A DNA stretch of 64,000 nucleotides, taken from assembly GCA_017470605.1 (NCBI GenBank), contig JAFUYH010000021.1:1-64000 (forward strand). Reading direction: 5' to 3'. Below are positions 1-7,893 of the stretch, piece after piece (the first letter of the stretch is position 1; every line of letters begins with the position of its first letter). The position numbers and the translations under genes were made by a program. The notes beneath the pieces were generated by a model. That model searched no databases, was not told the DNA's origin, and was given only the letters and a program-made list of their open reading frames with translations. The DNA is from Treponema sp. Lineage in GTDB: Bacteria; Spirochaetota; Spirochaetia; Treponematales; Treponemataceae.

Positions 1-1069
1 CCATAGAAAATGCGTTGAAAATCTGCGAATATCCCTCACGTTTTTCCAGAACCTGATTATTTACCGGCATCAAGGTCAATTCCTGTATGTCATCAAAAAA
101 GGAATCCTGTAAAATGTTTTCAATCCGCGTTTTTATTTCCCCAGCTTCGGCAACATAAAAAGAATTCTGCTCTTTTACATAAGTGATGATGTTTTCGCAA
201 ATCTCCAGAAATACATTCAGGGCGAACTTTAAAAAGCGGTTTGCAGGAGTGTCCAGGCTTTCGCATTTGTGAGTGACGGCAATTTCAGACGGAAGATAAA
301 ATCCGCTGCCAGAATCATTCCAGTTTCGGCCATAAGAAAGTGGATTAGTGAAAAAGCGTTTAGACGGCGCGCCCTGCCCAAAAGGCTTGAACTCATCTTC
401 TTCTATGAGAATACGGTCTGGATTTCTTTTGATTGAAGCAAAAAGACTTTCGATGTTGTCCGAATAACAGAACTGGCGCAAAAAGATGAACCGCTCCAAG
501 GCAGTTTGCTGCTGCTTTTCCGCGTTCTGAGAAAAAGTAAGAGATGTCGGGCTTGAATATTCCAGAAGCAAAGCCGAACATTCTTCAGCAATCGCCTGTG
601 TAAGATTTACATAATCTGTTTCATAATTGATTTTGTCCGGCACAACTTCAAACGACAAAGATAACGGCTCATTATCTAAATCAAAACAAAGCTCAGACTT
701 TCCAAGATAATTTATGAACTGAAAGACAATGCTTTTTTCATCATCTTTTTCGGTCTTCAAAAGTTTGTTGCTTTCGTTTTTAAAGTGAAGCTTATAGTCT
801 TCGTTTTTGTCCGGATTGGCAGAATCTGAAATCTGGCACTTATAGCGGACAGTTTCTTTTAAGCGAAGGGGATTTATATTGTAGTCGGATTCTGTTGAAT
901 ACTCCACATAAGATTTTTCACCTGCTCCAGAATCTTTTAAAAGATAAAAATCAAAGTTACCGTCAGAAAAAGCTATGTTGTTCCAGTCAATCTCATTGTG
1001 CTTTCCTGCGGGGAACAGTTTTAGAGAAAGGGATTTGAAATGATATATAAAACCTGCAAGATTTTTCAT
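1..1069 (-). CDS. DUF2357 domain protein (McrC-like), truncated by window edge
   Basis: An open frame runs leftward from an ATG at 1069 and leaves the window without a stop, so only the N-terminal part (about 356 residues) is visible. It reads MKNLAGFIYHFKSL at the start, and contains SLSFEVVP followed by INYETDY, and later DTPANRFLKFAL, all typical of DUF2357. In that family the N-terminal module is usually followed by a PDDEXK nuclease domain and the protein works with a McrB-like AAA+ GTPase; neither can be seen here. The ATG overlaps the TGA of the DUF1016 gene (ATGA), implying translational coupling. Family assignment is from remembered motifs; the McrBC-like role is inference. An McrB partner would have to lie off the left edge. 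Confidence 0.72.
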   Translation of the reverse strand, partial: MKNLAGFIYHFKSLSLKLFPAGKHNEIDWNNIAFSDGNFDFYLLKDSGAGEKSYVEYSTESDYNINPLRLKETVRYKCQISDSANPDKNEDYKLHFKNESNKLLKTEKDDEKSIVFQFINYLGKSELCFDLDNEPLSLSFEVVPDKINYETDYVNLTQAIAEECSALLLEYSSPTSLTFSQNAEKQQQTALERFIFLRQFCYSDNIESLFASIKRNPDRILIEEDEFKPFGQGAPSKRFFTNPLSYGRNWNDSGSGFYLPSEIAVTHKCESLDTPANRFLKFALNVFLEICENIITYVKEQNSFYVAEAGEIKTRIENILQDSFFDDIQELTLMPVNNQVLEKREGYSQIFNAFSM

Positions 1070-2112
1070 TTATTCTTTTGTTCTAATCGGTTTCGGGCAA
1101 ATTCTATAGCCTGATTCAGTTTCTGCTCAAGCAGCTTCTGGTCAGGAAGTTTTGTAAGATATTCAGCTACCCGAATATTACTTTCTTCAAGATGCATCAA
1201 TTCAACATGTTCCGAGTTTTTTCCAGCACAAAGAATAAGTCCGATTGGCGGATTTTCACCTTCAACATGGTCGTTTTTTTCAAGCCATCGCAGATATAAT
1301 TCCATCTGCCCCTTATATGCTGCCTTAAACTCGCCAAGTTTTAGTTCCACGACAACAAGACAATGCAGGCGACGATGACTGAACAATAAATCAATATAAT
1401 AATCCTCATTGTCAATCGTTATACGCTTTTGACGGGCCATAAAACCAAAATCGGTTCCCATTTCGCAGATGAATTTTTCCATTTCTGAGAGAATTGCATT
1501 CTCCAAATCTTTCTCGGAATATGAATCGTGAAGTCCAAGAAAATCAAGAAAATAAGGATCCTTAAAGACCAAATCTGGAGTGAGCTTGTCAGAATCTTTC
1601 AAGCTGGCAAGTTCATTTTTTATTGTCTCTTCACTTTTTTTGCTGATTGCAGTCCTTTCATACAACATGCCGTCAATTTTTTCACGCAAGGTACGAACGC
1701 TCCAATTTTCCAGACGACACATTTCCATATAAAACGAACGTTTTAGTTCATCTTGAATAGGAATAAACAGAGTAAAATGGCTCCAGCTGAATTGTCGCAA
1801 CAGTGTTGCGACAATCTTACGGTCGGGAAAAACAGAAGCAAACTGCATCATACGGCGAAGGTTTTTCTCTGAAAAGCTGTTTGAACCATATTCAGTCTGA
1901 AGCTGCTTGGCCAGCTGCGAAACAATCTGTTTTCCATATTCCGCCCTTTTCTCTTTGAGCAAATCCTGATTGATTCTGTTTCCAATTTCCCAGTACAAAG
2001 CAGACATCGTGCTGTTTACTTGAACAGCAAGGTCTTTTTTGGCAGAGTCGATAATGTTTTTTATATCGAGAAAAAGCTGCGGTTCTTTTGTTATGGAAAA
2101 ATCATTATTCAT
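1066..2112 (-). CDS. DUF1016 PDDEXK nuclease family protein (YhcG-like)
   Basis: 348 residues. The N-terminal half is the DUF1016 helical domain (MSALYWEIGNRI, then LRRMMQFA and LLRQFSWSHF); the C-terminal half is a PDDEXK nuclease fold with the catalytic run YYIDLLFSHRR followed by VVVELKLGEF. Such proteins are common in defence islands and restriction loci, sometimes tied to type I systems, but their biochemical role is poorly defined. An upstream in-frame ATG nine codons earlier exists, but the ATG at 2112 has AAGGGG six bases before it and is chosen. The stop overlaps the start of the DUF2357 gene. About 200 bases without a gene separate it from the EcoRII-like gene upstream. Confidence 0.85.
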   Translation of the reverse strand: MNNDFSITKEPQLFLDIKNIIDSAKKDLAVQVNSTMSALYWEIGNRINQDLLKEKRAEYGKQIVSQLAKQLQTEYGSNSFSEKNLRRMMQFASVFPDRKIVATLLRQFSWSHFTLFIPIQDELKRSFYMEMCRLENWSVRTLREKIDGMLYERTAISKKSEETIKNELASLKDSDKLTPDLVFKDPYFLDFLGLHDSYSEKDLENAILSEMEKFICEMGTDFGFMARQKRITIDNEDYYIDLLFSHRRLHCLVVVELKLGEFKAAYKGQMELYLRWLEKNDHVEGENPPIGLILCAGKNSEHVELMHLEESNIRVAEYLTKLPDQKLLEQKLNQAIEFARNRLEQKNK

Positions 2113-2320
2113 TAGCTGCCCCTTAAATAAAGCTTGCATACTGGAAGCGGTTCAGTCTGTCTTTCATCTGACGGATTTTGTTTTGCTGGATTTTTGGCAT
2201 AATAGGGAATGCTGTTCCTCCAATGTTAGCAGAAGCAATAGCAAATAAACTTGCAGAGTATTTAGATTAGTCAATTTCCTCTCCAAGTCAATCAGGTGAA
2301 AACTAAAGAAGTTTAAGTTT

Positions 2321-3490
2321 CTATCGTTCTATCTCTTTTATGTAGTCGATAAATTTTTTTACCGTCCAAATATCATTTCGATACTTTTCAGGATATGTTG
2401 TTATATATTTTTGAGGGATTACCAAAACAACTTTTTCACTTTTCATTTCCTCAAGTTGTGCAGATGAAATTCCTTGTTGAAGTGTACAAAGAAATTTATT
2501 TTGTGAACGTAATCTGTCCGCTTCGTTTAACACTTGTCGCCAACGGTCTTTGCATGTTGTTTTTGCTGCAAGAGAAGCTAGTTTTTCTAGAGGGAAAGAT
2601 GCATTATGATACGATTCTATTGATGGGAATATGAAATCAGGCTTCTTGTTACCTTCTGTAATAGCTTGTGGAGTAAAAGTTATATTGTTTCCTGTGAATA
2701 ATGAACTTAAATGATGTTCCAAGCTTTTTCCAGCACGACTCTTTCGTCTGTTTAAAACTTGGTTAGCAAGTTCTATAAATTTCTCCACATCAGAAAATCC
2801 ATTTTTTATAAGAACTCCATATCTATCATGTTCAAGGGCTCTAAAGAGTCTATATTCAACCTCTGTCCAATCCAATAATTTATTATCTGGTTTCAGCTGG
2901 ATGTATTCATTATGATCAAAAACTAAATTTTGAATTCTTTGAGCCGCAAGAGACATTTGTTCTGACGATGGAAAATCTGTTGTCAGCGATTTGATAAATT
3001 CTTGAATAGCGTATTTTTCTTTTTCCTCTGGATTTGTTAATTCTGTATTAATTAAACGATTAGTCTCAGCCGGAGTTATTCCAAAATAATTTAAGATTTC
3101 ATTTATCTCATCATCAGTATTGAAAATATAAGCTTTAAACTGTCCAGTGTGTTTTTTTAAGAATATTAGTAATGCACCTGTATAATCGGGATTTGATGAT
3201 GGAAAAGATTTTCTATTTGAAGTTACCCTATATTCATCCTTGCTTCCGTAATAAATAAAATTAGCTGGAGTTTCATAATCATCAAACCAATAAATTGTTG
3301 CCGAGGCTCTTTTTATATCGCCACCTTTCTCTCCCGGTTCGTCAAACAAAATCGAATAAGCAGGCTTAGATACAAGAAAGCCTGATTGATGGCCTCCTGT
3401 TTCTCCAGAATCATTTGGAGATAAAAATTTACAATATATTTTTTCACTTTCAGCAGAGTCTTCTATGACTTTTGAAATATAGTTTTCCAT
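2321..3490 (-). CDS. EcoRII-type type II restriction endonuclease
   Basis: 389 residues, close to EcoRII length (about 400). Residues about 15-150 resemble the EcoRII N-terminal effector domain (FLSPNDSGETGGHQSGF; NFIYYGSKDEYRVTSN). The C-terminal catalytic domain is nearly identical in its core: NRRKSRAGKSLEHHL, TPQAITEGNKKPDFIFPS and AAKTTCKDRWRQVLNEADR, which supply the PDDEXK-type acidic and lysine residues. EcoRII cuts before CCWGG and needs a second site as an allosteric effector, so the same specificity is predicted. The gene starts 10 bases after the methylase stop with AAGGAAAG as ribosome site, so the two form one operon. No frameshift is visible, so the enzyme should be active. Confidence 0.93.
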   Translation of the reverse strand: MENYISKVIEDSAESEKIYCKFLSPNDSGETGGHQSGFLVSKPAYSILFDEPGEKGGDIKRASATIYWFDDYETPANFIYYGSKDEYRVTSNRKSFPSSNPDYTGALLIFLKKHTGQFKAYIFNTDDEINEILNYFGITPAETNRLINTELTNPEEKEKYAIQEFIKSLTTDFPSSEQMSLAAQRIQNLVFDHNEYIQLKPDNKLLDWTEVEYRLFRALEHDRYGVLIKNGFSDVEKFIELANQVLNRRKSRAGKSLEHHLSSLFTGNNITFTPQAITEGNKKPDFIFPSIESYHNASFPLEKLASLAAKTTCKDRWRQVLNEADRLRSQNKFLCTLQQGISSAQLEEMKSEKVVLVIPQKYITTYPEKYRNDIWTVKKFIDYIKEIER

Positions 3491-3500
3491 AATTCTTTCC

Positions 3501-4796
3501 TTAAATTGCTATTCGTTTTTCTGCATAAATGCGCTCTACTTTTGCGGATTCTTTTTCTATTTCTTCCATTAAATACGGTTTTATATATTCAGCTACAGCA
3601 TGAAATAAAGGCACTACAACTGAATTTCCAAACTGTTTGTAAGCTCTTGTATCAGAAACGGGAATTACATAATCATCTGGATAACCCATAAGCCTGGCAC
3701 ATTCCCGTGGTGTAAGACGGCGTGGATTTTTTCCTTCGCCTTGCGAAATTAAAATTTCTGAACCATCTTTGTAATATCTTGCCGAAAGAGTTCTTGCGAT
3801 GTCATTTTCATTTACAAGTCCATAGCCAAATCCATTTCCCATTGAACGGTGTTTTTGTGCATAGGCTTGTAAGTAAGCCCAAAGATTATCTGTTAATGTA
3901 TATTTATCCAAAACTTTATTGTTCTCAAAGTCAAAATATTTATCGCCATCCTGCGGAAGTCTTGGTTCTGTTCCGTCTGTTTTGTGAAGTATACTTGCCA
4001 GTTTTACTTCTCCTTTTGGTGGAAGTTCCATATCCTCAAGCGAGAAGTCAACTTTATTTCTAAATCCAACAATTACAATTCTTTCACGATGTTGAGGAAC
4101 CCAGCTTTGACCGTCTATAATTCTATAACTGCAAGTATACTTTAAATCTTGTGTTAAAGTTTCCCAAATTACTTTGAAAGTATTTCCTTTGTCATGAGAT
4201 TTTAAGTTTTTTACATTTTCAAGAACAAATACTTTCGGCTTCTTTTTTTCAATTATACGAGCAACATCAAAAAATAATGTTCCTTGCGTTTTATCCTCAA
4301 AGCCTGTAGGACGACCTAGGGATTTTTTCTTTGAAACTCCCGCGATACTGAATGGTTGGCATGGAAAACCAGCCAATAAAACATCGTGGTCAGGAATGTC
4401 TTCTGCATTTACTTTCGTAATGTCACCGTTTATCGGGTGTTTTGAGGGATAATTATTGCTGTATGTTTTTTGTGCGAATTCATCCCATTCCGAAGTAAAA
4501 ACGCATTTTCCACCAGCCTGTTCAAAGCCTTTTCTGATACCGCCAATTCCTGCAAATAAGTCGATAAAAGTAAAATCTCCTTCACGATTATCATTTTCTT
4601 GTGCAGGAATTTTTCTTGAAATCATATTTACTAATCTGTCTGCAATGAATGATTTTGGCTGTACAGAACCATTGAGCCAGCGATGAATTGTACTTTGATT
4701 AACTTGTAGTTCTGTTGCAATATCAGAAATAGAGTATAGTTTTGTAACTTGTTCTAGCAAATCTTTTATTGAGGATTGAAAAAAGGATTCTCCCAT
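3501..4796 (-). CDS. DNA (cytosine-5-)methyltransferase, Dcm/M.EcoRII type, with N-terminal HTH
   Basis: 431 residues. A helix-turn-helix occupies about residues 15-50 (ISDIATELQVNQSTIHRWLNG). The C5-methylase motifs follow in order: I FIDLFAGIGGIRKGFE, IV GFPCQPFSIAG with the catalytic Cys, VI VFVLENVKNL, VIII QHRERIVIVGF, IX RRLTPRECARLMGYPDDY, X FGNSVVVPLFHAV. The sequence around motif IV (KKKSLGRPTGFEDKTQGTLFFD) is the Dcm/M.EcoRII type, so methylation of the inner C of CCWGG is predicted. It protects against the adjacent EcoRII-like nuclease. The HTH may let the enzyme repress its own promoter, as known for some C5 methylases; this is inference. Ribosome site GAGGTAA precedes the ATG. 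Confidence 0.94.
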   Translation of the reverse strand: MGESFFQSSIKDLLEQVTKLYSISDIATELQVNQSTIHRWLNGSVQPKSFIADRLVNMISRKIPAQENDNREGDFTFIDLFAGIGGIRKGFEQAGGKCVFTSEWDEFAQKTYSNNYPSKHPINGDITKVNAEDIPDHDVLLAGFPCQPFSIAGVSKKKSLGRPTGFEDKTQGTLFFDVARIIEKKKPKVFVLENVKNLKSHDKGNTFKVIWETLTQDLKYTCSYRIIDGQSWVPQHRERIVIVGFRNKVDFSLEDMELPPKGEVKLASILHKTDGTEPRLPQDGDKYFDFENNKVLDKYTLTDNLWAYLQAYAQKHRSMGNGFGYGLVNENDIARTLSARYYKDGSEILISQGEGKNPRRLTPRECARLMGYPDDYVIPVSDTRAYKQFGNSVVVPLFHAVAEYIKPYLMEEIEKESAKVERIYAEKRIAI

Positions 4797-4921
4797 AATT
4801 TACCTCGGAAAAGGGAATTATAACTTGCATTATGCAATATTTATTCCCCATTTGTCAATCATTAAGATTAAGAGTAATTGAATGCTGGGCTCTTTTCCCT
4901 CCCAATCACCCTTCTTCCCCC

Positions 4922-5036
4922 AAAATTCACGCCGAGTTTTCTCCTAAAACATACGACGTTTTTTCAAAAACGTACGGAGAATTTTTCAAAACTCACCGTG
5001 TTTTTCTTCATTTGTACGGTGTTTTTCAGGCTAGGG
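4922..5036 (+). repeat. Degenerate tandem repeat, about 21-bp unit, five copies
   Basis: Five imperfect units lie upstream of the methylase gene. Each is a loose dyad of the form AAAAC-RTACG-RNG-TTTTT; centres fall near 4930, 4952, 4972, 4992 and 5014. Read as protein on the plus strand they give heptads around KTYGVF (PKTYDVF, SKTYGEF, FKTHRVF, LHLYGVF), but the 80-codon frame has no family resemblance or ribosome site and continues into the GC-rich repeat, so I treat it as a DNA repeat, possibly a set of protein-binding sites. Confidence 0.6.
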
Positions 5037-5039
5037 ATT

Positions 5040-5180
5040 GGAGCACCTGCCTGCAGGGCAGTTCCGTAGCGTAGCGGAGGAATGAGGGTGACCGAAGTGC
5101 GGAAAGCCCGACCCCGAAGCGAAGGGATTGTCGGGTCTAGCCCGACAATGACTGAGCGGAGGGGGAGCCCCCATAAACCC
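5040..5180. repeat. GC-rich multi-hairpin intergenic repeat (copy 1)
   Basis: A GC-rich stretch with no credible gene. It shares blocks with the spacer at about 50.42-50.52 kb: GATTGGA, a block of the form GTAGCGTAGCGGAGGAATGA, and GGAAAGCCCGACCCCG. Both are chains of small stems with short loops such as GAA. It ends next to the broken DUF4143 gene and contains one 23-bp 9-5-9 hairpin (5127-5149). This spacer (4797-5181) otherwise holds only the tandem repeat. Confidence 0.6.
5127..5149 (+). repeat. 23-bp 9-5-9 hairpin repeat
   Basis: Arms ATTGTCGGG and CCCGACAAT around TCTAG, followed by GAC. It belongs to the dispersed family also seen at 7589, 23074, 27794, 36978, 46357, 46389 and 49094. 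Confidence 0.75.
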
Positions 5181-5181
5181 C

Positions 5182-6276
5182 CTACCTAAGCCAGTCATCT
5201 TCAAGTAAAAACTGCTCAATTCCTATATATTGAATTCCTTTGTCATCCTGCCAGGGTTCTATGTTGTCTTTTATTACTACAAACTTTTTGAATGAATCGT
5301 TTATCCGGCAGAGGGAATTGATTTCCTGCTGCTTTTTTTCTTGGTCATCAATATTTAGGGCAGACTGTATATAAAAACGTTTGCTGCCCATATTTGCTAT
5401 AAAGTCAACTTCTAGATAATTTCGCTGACTTTTTCCCCGCGCATCTTTTGTATTATGCACAACTACTCCAACATCAACATCAAAACCTCAGATTTTCAGT
5501 TCATTAAAAATGATATTTTCCATCTTAAAAGTATTTGAAAGATTTAAAGGATTTGTTAGAGAGCCTATTGAAGATGAAATTACATTTAGTAATTCTTCAA
5601 GATCTGAACTGTCATTAATTACTTTATGACGTTCAAGGACATCTTTTATGTAAGTACCAGTGAATAAATCCTTAAGATATTTACTTTTTTCTGCCGGAGT
5701 CTTTTTTGTCACGACGAGCGGCATTCCTCCGTATGTGTAATACTCACGCCAGGCTTTGCTTTTATCACCTTTATATGCGCTGTAGAATTCGCTGAATGAT
5801 AAGGGATAGATTCTAACTTCGTCCCCTCTGTCGCGGAATTCCGTTACTATGTCAGATGAAAGCATTTTAGAGTTGCTTCCTGTTATGTAAATATCAGCAT
5901 TAGGAAGCTTCATAAAACCAAGAACAGTGTCTACAAATGTGATTTTCGCGTCTGGATTTGGAAGGTACGGATTTTGTATTTCCTCAACTTTCTGAATTTC
6001 ATCAAGGAATATATAATATTGCTTTGAGGTATCAGAAACCAGGGAACGAATGTATTTATCAAGTTCTATTGGATTGCGGTATTTGGCATTTGCAGTTTCG
6101 TCAAGCGCAAGTTCTATAATCTGCTCTTGTTTTACTCCATTATTGATTAAATACTGATGATAAATAACAAACAGAAGATATGACTTTCCGCAACGGCGGT
6201 TTCCTGTAATAATTTTTACAAGCCCATTCTCCCGTTTTGAGATTAATTTTTCTAAATAACGTGGTCTTTCAATCAC
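5182..6276 (-). pseudogene. AAA_14/DUF4143 ATPase, broken by internal deletion and nonsense codon
   Basis: Reading begins MIERPRYLEKL, with P-loop GNRRCGKS, Walker B YIFLDEIQ and the GSNSKML sensor. GTG at 6276 is the likely start, six bases after GAGGG (a TTG two codons earlier is too close). At about 5523 the chain jumps from LTNPLNLSNTFK directly to MENIIFNELKI: the winged-helix segment and the LRNARLNFRQ region normal in this family, roughly 70 residues, are missing. Eleven codons later a TGA (5488-5490) stands where relatives have Arg (NELKI-R-GFDVDVGVV), and the same frame then continues to a normal C-terminus ending at 5182. Two independent lesions make this a pseudogene. The family is abundant in gut bacteria and its role is unclear. 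Confidence 0.88.
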
Positions 6277-6295
6277 TTTCAACCCTCTAAATATT

Positions 6296-6384
6296 TGCGT
6301 AAATACGCATTTTTTTCAGTTCATTATACAGGCAGAGAGAAAACTTGGCAACTTTTAGCTCTGAAATTTTTGCGTATTTACGCA
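6296..6384. promoter_or_regulatory. Two TGCGTA-N2-TACGCA palindromes upstream of the DUF4143 pseudogene
   Basis: TGCGTAAATACGCA at 6296-6309 and TGCGTATTTACGCA at 6371-6384 are reverse complements of each other, 75 bases apart, each followed by a run of T. The nearer one begins 20 bases upstream of the pseudogene start. They look like paired operator sites or a small inverted-repeat element; which protein binds is unknown. Confidence 0.6.
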
Positions 6385-6427
6385 TTTTTTTAACATAGCG
6401 TGTTTTACAGTAATATGAGCGAAGTTG

Positions 6428-7270
6428 TCATCCCCTGCCTTCCAAAATCATCTCCCCAAGCCGCTTTGCATTTTTTGCGCCGCTGCCGTCGGGGTGGTTG
6501 TTGAAGAATATCATGGTCTGCTTTCCTTCCTGAAGGGCACGCTGCACAACAGGCACAAACGCACAAAGTTCACTATCACTATAGTCGTAGCGGTAGCGGC
6601 CACTGCCGTTTTTGTCGCCGGGATTTTGGACACTCGCCTTTGCATACCAAGCCCCTTCGTTCCGGCCGTGCAGGCGTATGTAGGCCTTATTTCCCACAAA
6701 AGAGCTTGTGTCTAGCCTTGCCTCACCCCCGGAAAAATCTCCTGCAGGAAGATTCTTCAGCTTTGGCATGTCGCAAAAGGCCAGGCTTGCGCCCCTCTCT
6801 TCCAATCCTGCAAAGACACTCTGACGAATCCATTCCCGATGGCGGAATTCAATCACCACCGGAAATCCCTCAAACTCAGAAATCAACCTGGCAAGATAAA
6901 TGCGGTTATCATTCGTATAATGAAAACTTTGGGGAAACTGAAATAGGACGGCACAGAGGCAGTCTTTTTCACAAAGGGGCTTTAGTGCATCCTTAAAAGC
7001 CGCCGCCGCCCCCTGCCAGTCCCTGCCTGTTTCGTGGGTCAAAAGTCTGTTTGCCTTTACGCTGAATTGCAGCTTCCCCTCGCTCCTTTCGTAAAAAGAG
7101 AAAAGTCGTTCTGCCGTGGGCATATTATAAAAAGTATTGTTCACTTCCAGCGCATTGAACTGAGTCGCATAGTAAGAAAGAAAATCGCAACGCTTCAAAT
7201 CAGAGGGATAAAAGACGCCCTTCCATTCAGGATAGTCGTAGCCGCTTGTTCCCAAAAGAAAATTTTCCAT
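6428..7270 (-). CDS. DUF72 family protein (YecE-like)
   Basis: 280 residues, the normal length for DUF72, a TIM-barrel family of unknown function. Diagnostic parts are the N-terminal LLGTSGYDYPEWKGVFYP, NALEVNNTFYNMPT, FSVKANRLLTHE, FQFPQSF, VIEFRHREW and the C-terminal MIFFNNHPDGSGAKNAKRL. It ends 152 bases beyond the DUF4143 start and is transcribed on its own from the minus strand. No substrate can be named from the sequence. Confidence 0.9.
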   Translation of the reverse strand: MENFLLGTSGYDYPEWKGVFYPSDLKRCDFLSYYATQFNALEVNNTFYNMPTAERLFSFYERSEGKLQFSVKANRLLTHETGRDWQGAAAAFKDALKPLCEKDCLCAVLFQFPQSFHYTNDNRIYLARLISEFEGFPVVIEFRHREWIRQSVFAGLEERGASLAFCDMPKLKNLPAGDFSGGEARLDTSSFVGNKAYIRLHGRNEGAWYAKASVQNPGDKNGSGRYRYDYSDSELCAFVPVVQRALQEGKQTMIFFNNHPDGSGAKNAKRLGEMILEGRG

Positions 7271-7355
7271 GCCATATAATTATATCACAAATAAGGCCAT
7301 TCCGCAGTCAGCTCTTCCCAATCCCCTCAAAACCCTTCATAATATTCATTGAATT

Positions 7356-7564
7356 ATGGACACGCTTACTCCAGAATCCCGCCACCTGAATATGTCTCAC
7401 ATAAGGGCCAGAGATACTATCAGGAGCAGTGCTGGCGGGTCTGTCTGGTCTGGGAATGTTCCATCCGCGGCAAAAATTCAAGGCAGAAAATTGAAAAGGT
7501 CACGGATCAGATTATCCAGTGGCTTGAAGAACCTGGCGAACCTTTTCTTGAAATAAGGGGATAA
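7356..7564 (+). pseudogene. vsr: vsr (very short patch repair endonuclease) remnant with central deletion
   Basis: An ATG at 7356 opens with MDTLTPESRHLNMSHIRARDT, the Vsr N-terminus. After about codon 21 (near 7418) the next frame carries CWRVCLVWECSIRGK and then IIQWLEEPGEPFLEIRG, the Vsr C-terminus. Intact Vsr is about 140-150 residues; the middle, with the catalytic Asp and His residues and zinc ligands, is gone (about 80 residues), and the two ends are joined out of frame. Vsr nicks T:G mismatches made by deamination of 5-methylcytosine in Dcm-type sites, so it belongs with the CCWGG methylase 2.5 kb away. The gene cannot make a working enzyme. Confidence 0.85.
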
Positions 7565-7588
7565 ATTTCCGCTTTTGTAAACAAGTTG

Positions 7589-7611
7589 ATTATCAGCTCA
7601 AGCCCGATAAT
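7589..7611 (+). repeat. 23-bp 9-5-9 hairpin repeat (degenerate)
   Basis: Arms ATTATCAGC and CCCGATAAT around TCAAG, followed by GAC. The left arm has diverged. It lies just after the vsr remnant. The rest of 7565-7893 has only a small stem (GACCGC 7809-7814 with GCGGTC 7824-7829) and no gene I can support. Confidence 0.6.
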
Positions 7612-7893
7612 GACTGTAATGACTTGCCGCCATCTTTCCGTAACTGTAATATTCGTCAACGTAAGCAGCCCGCAATAACACACCAGTCACCCTCACCTCT
7701 TCTTCCCAACACCCCCGCATTTCATTATACTCTAAGCCACAAGACAGTTCGAAATCCATCCTGTCTATAATCAAAACTAGGAGGAAATCTGAAAGCATAC
7801 TGATGAAAGACCGCCTGTATAAAGCGGTCGGTGTGGACGACTAAATAAAACATCAAATCTTGCCGCACTAATCAGAAATTTCAGAATAATATC

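Noticed and set aside
4832-5074. 80-codon plus-strand frame with KTYGVF heptads
   Set aside because: No ribosome site, no family, and the frame arises from a short dyad repeat running into a GC-rich repeat; listed as a repeat.
5031-5219. 62-codon minus-strand frame
   Set aside because: It runs through the GC-rich hairpin repeat into the pseudogene tail; composition-driven open frame.
6285-6400. CRISPR-like spaced repeats
   Set aside because: Only two short palindromes with opposite orientation; no array of repeats and unique spacers anywhere in the window.
7598-7798. 66-codon minus-strand frame before the amidase
   Set aside because: No resemblance or ribosome site; it starts inside the gap after the vsr remnant and overlaps a hairpin repeat.
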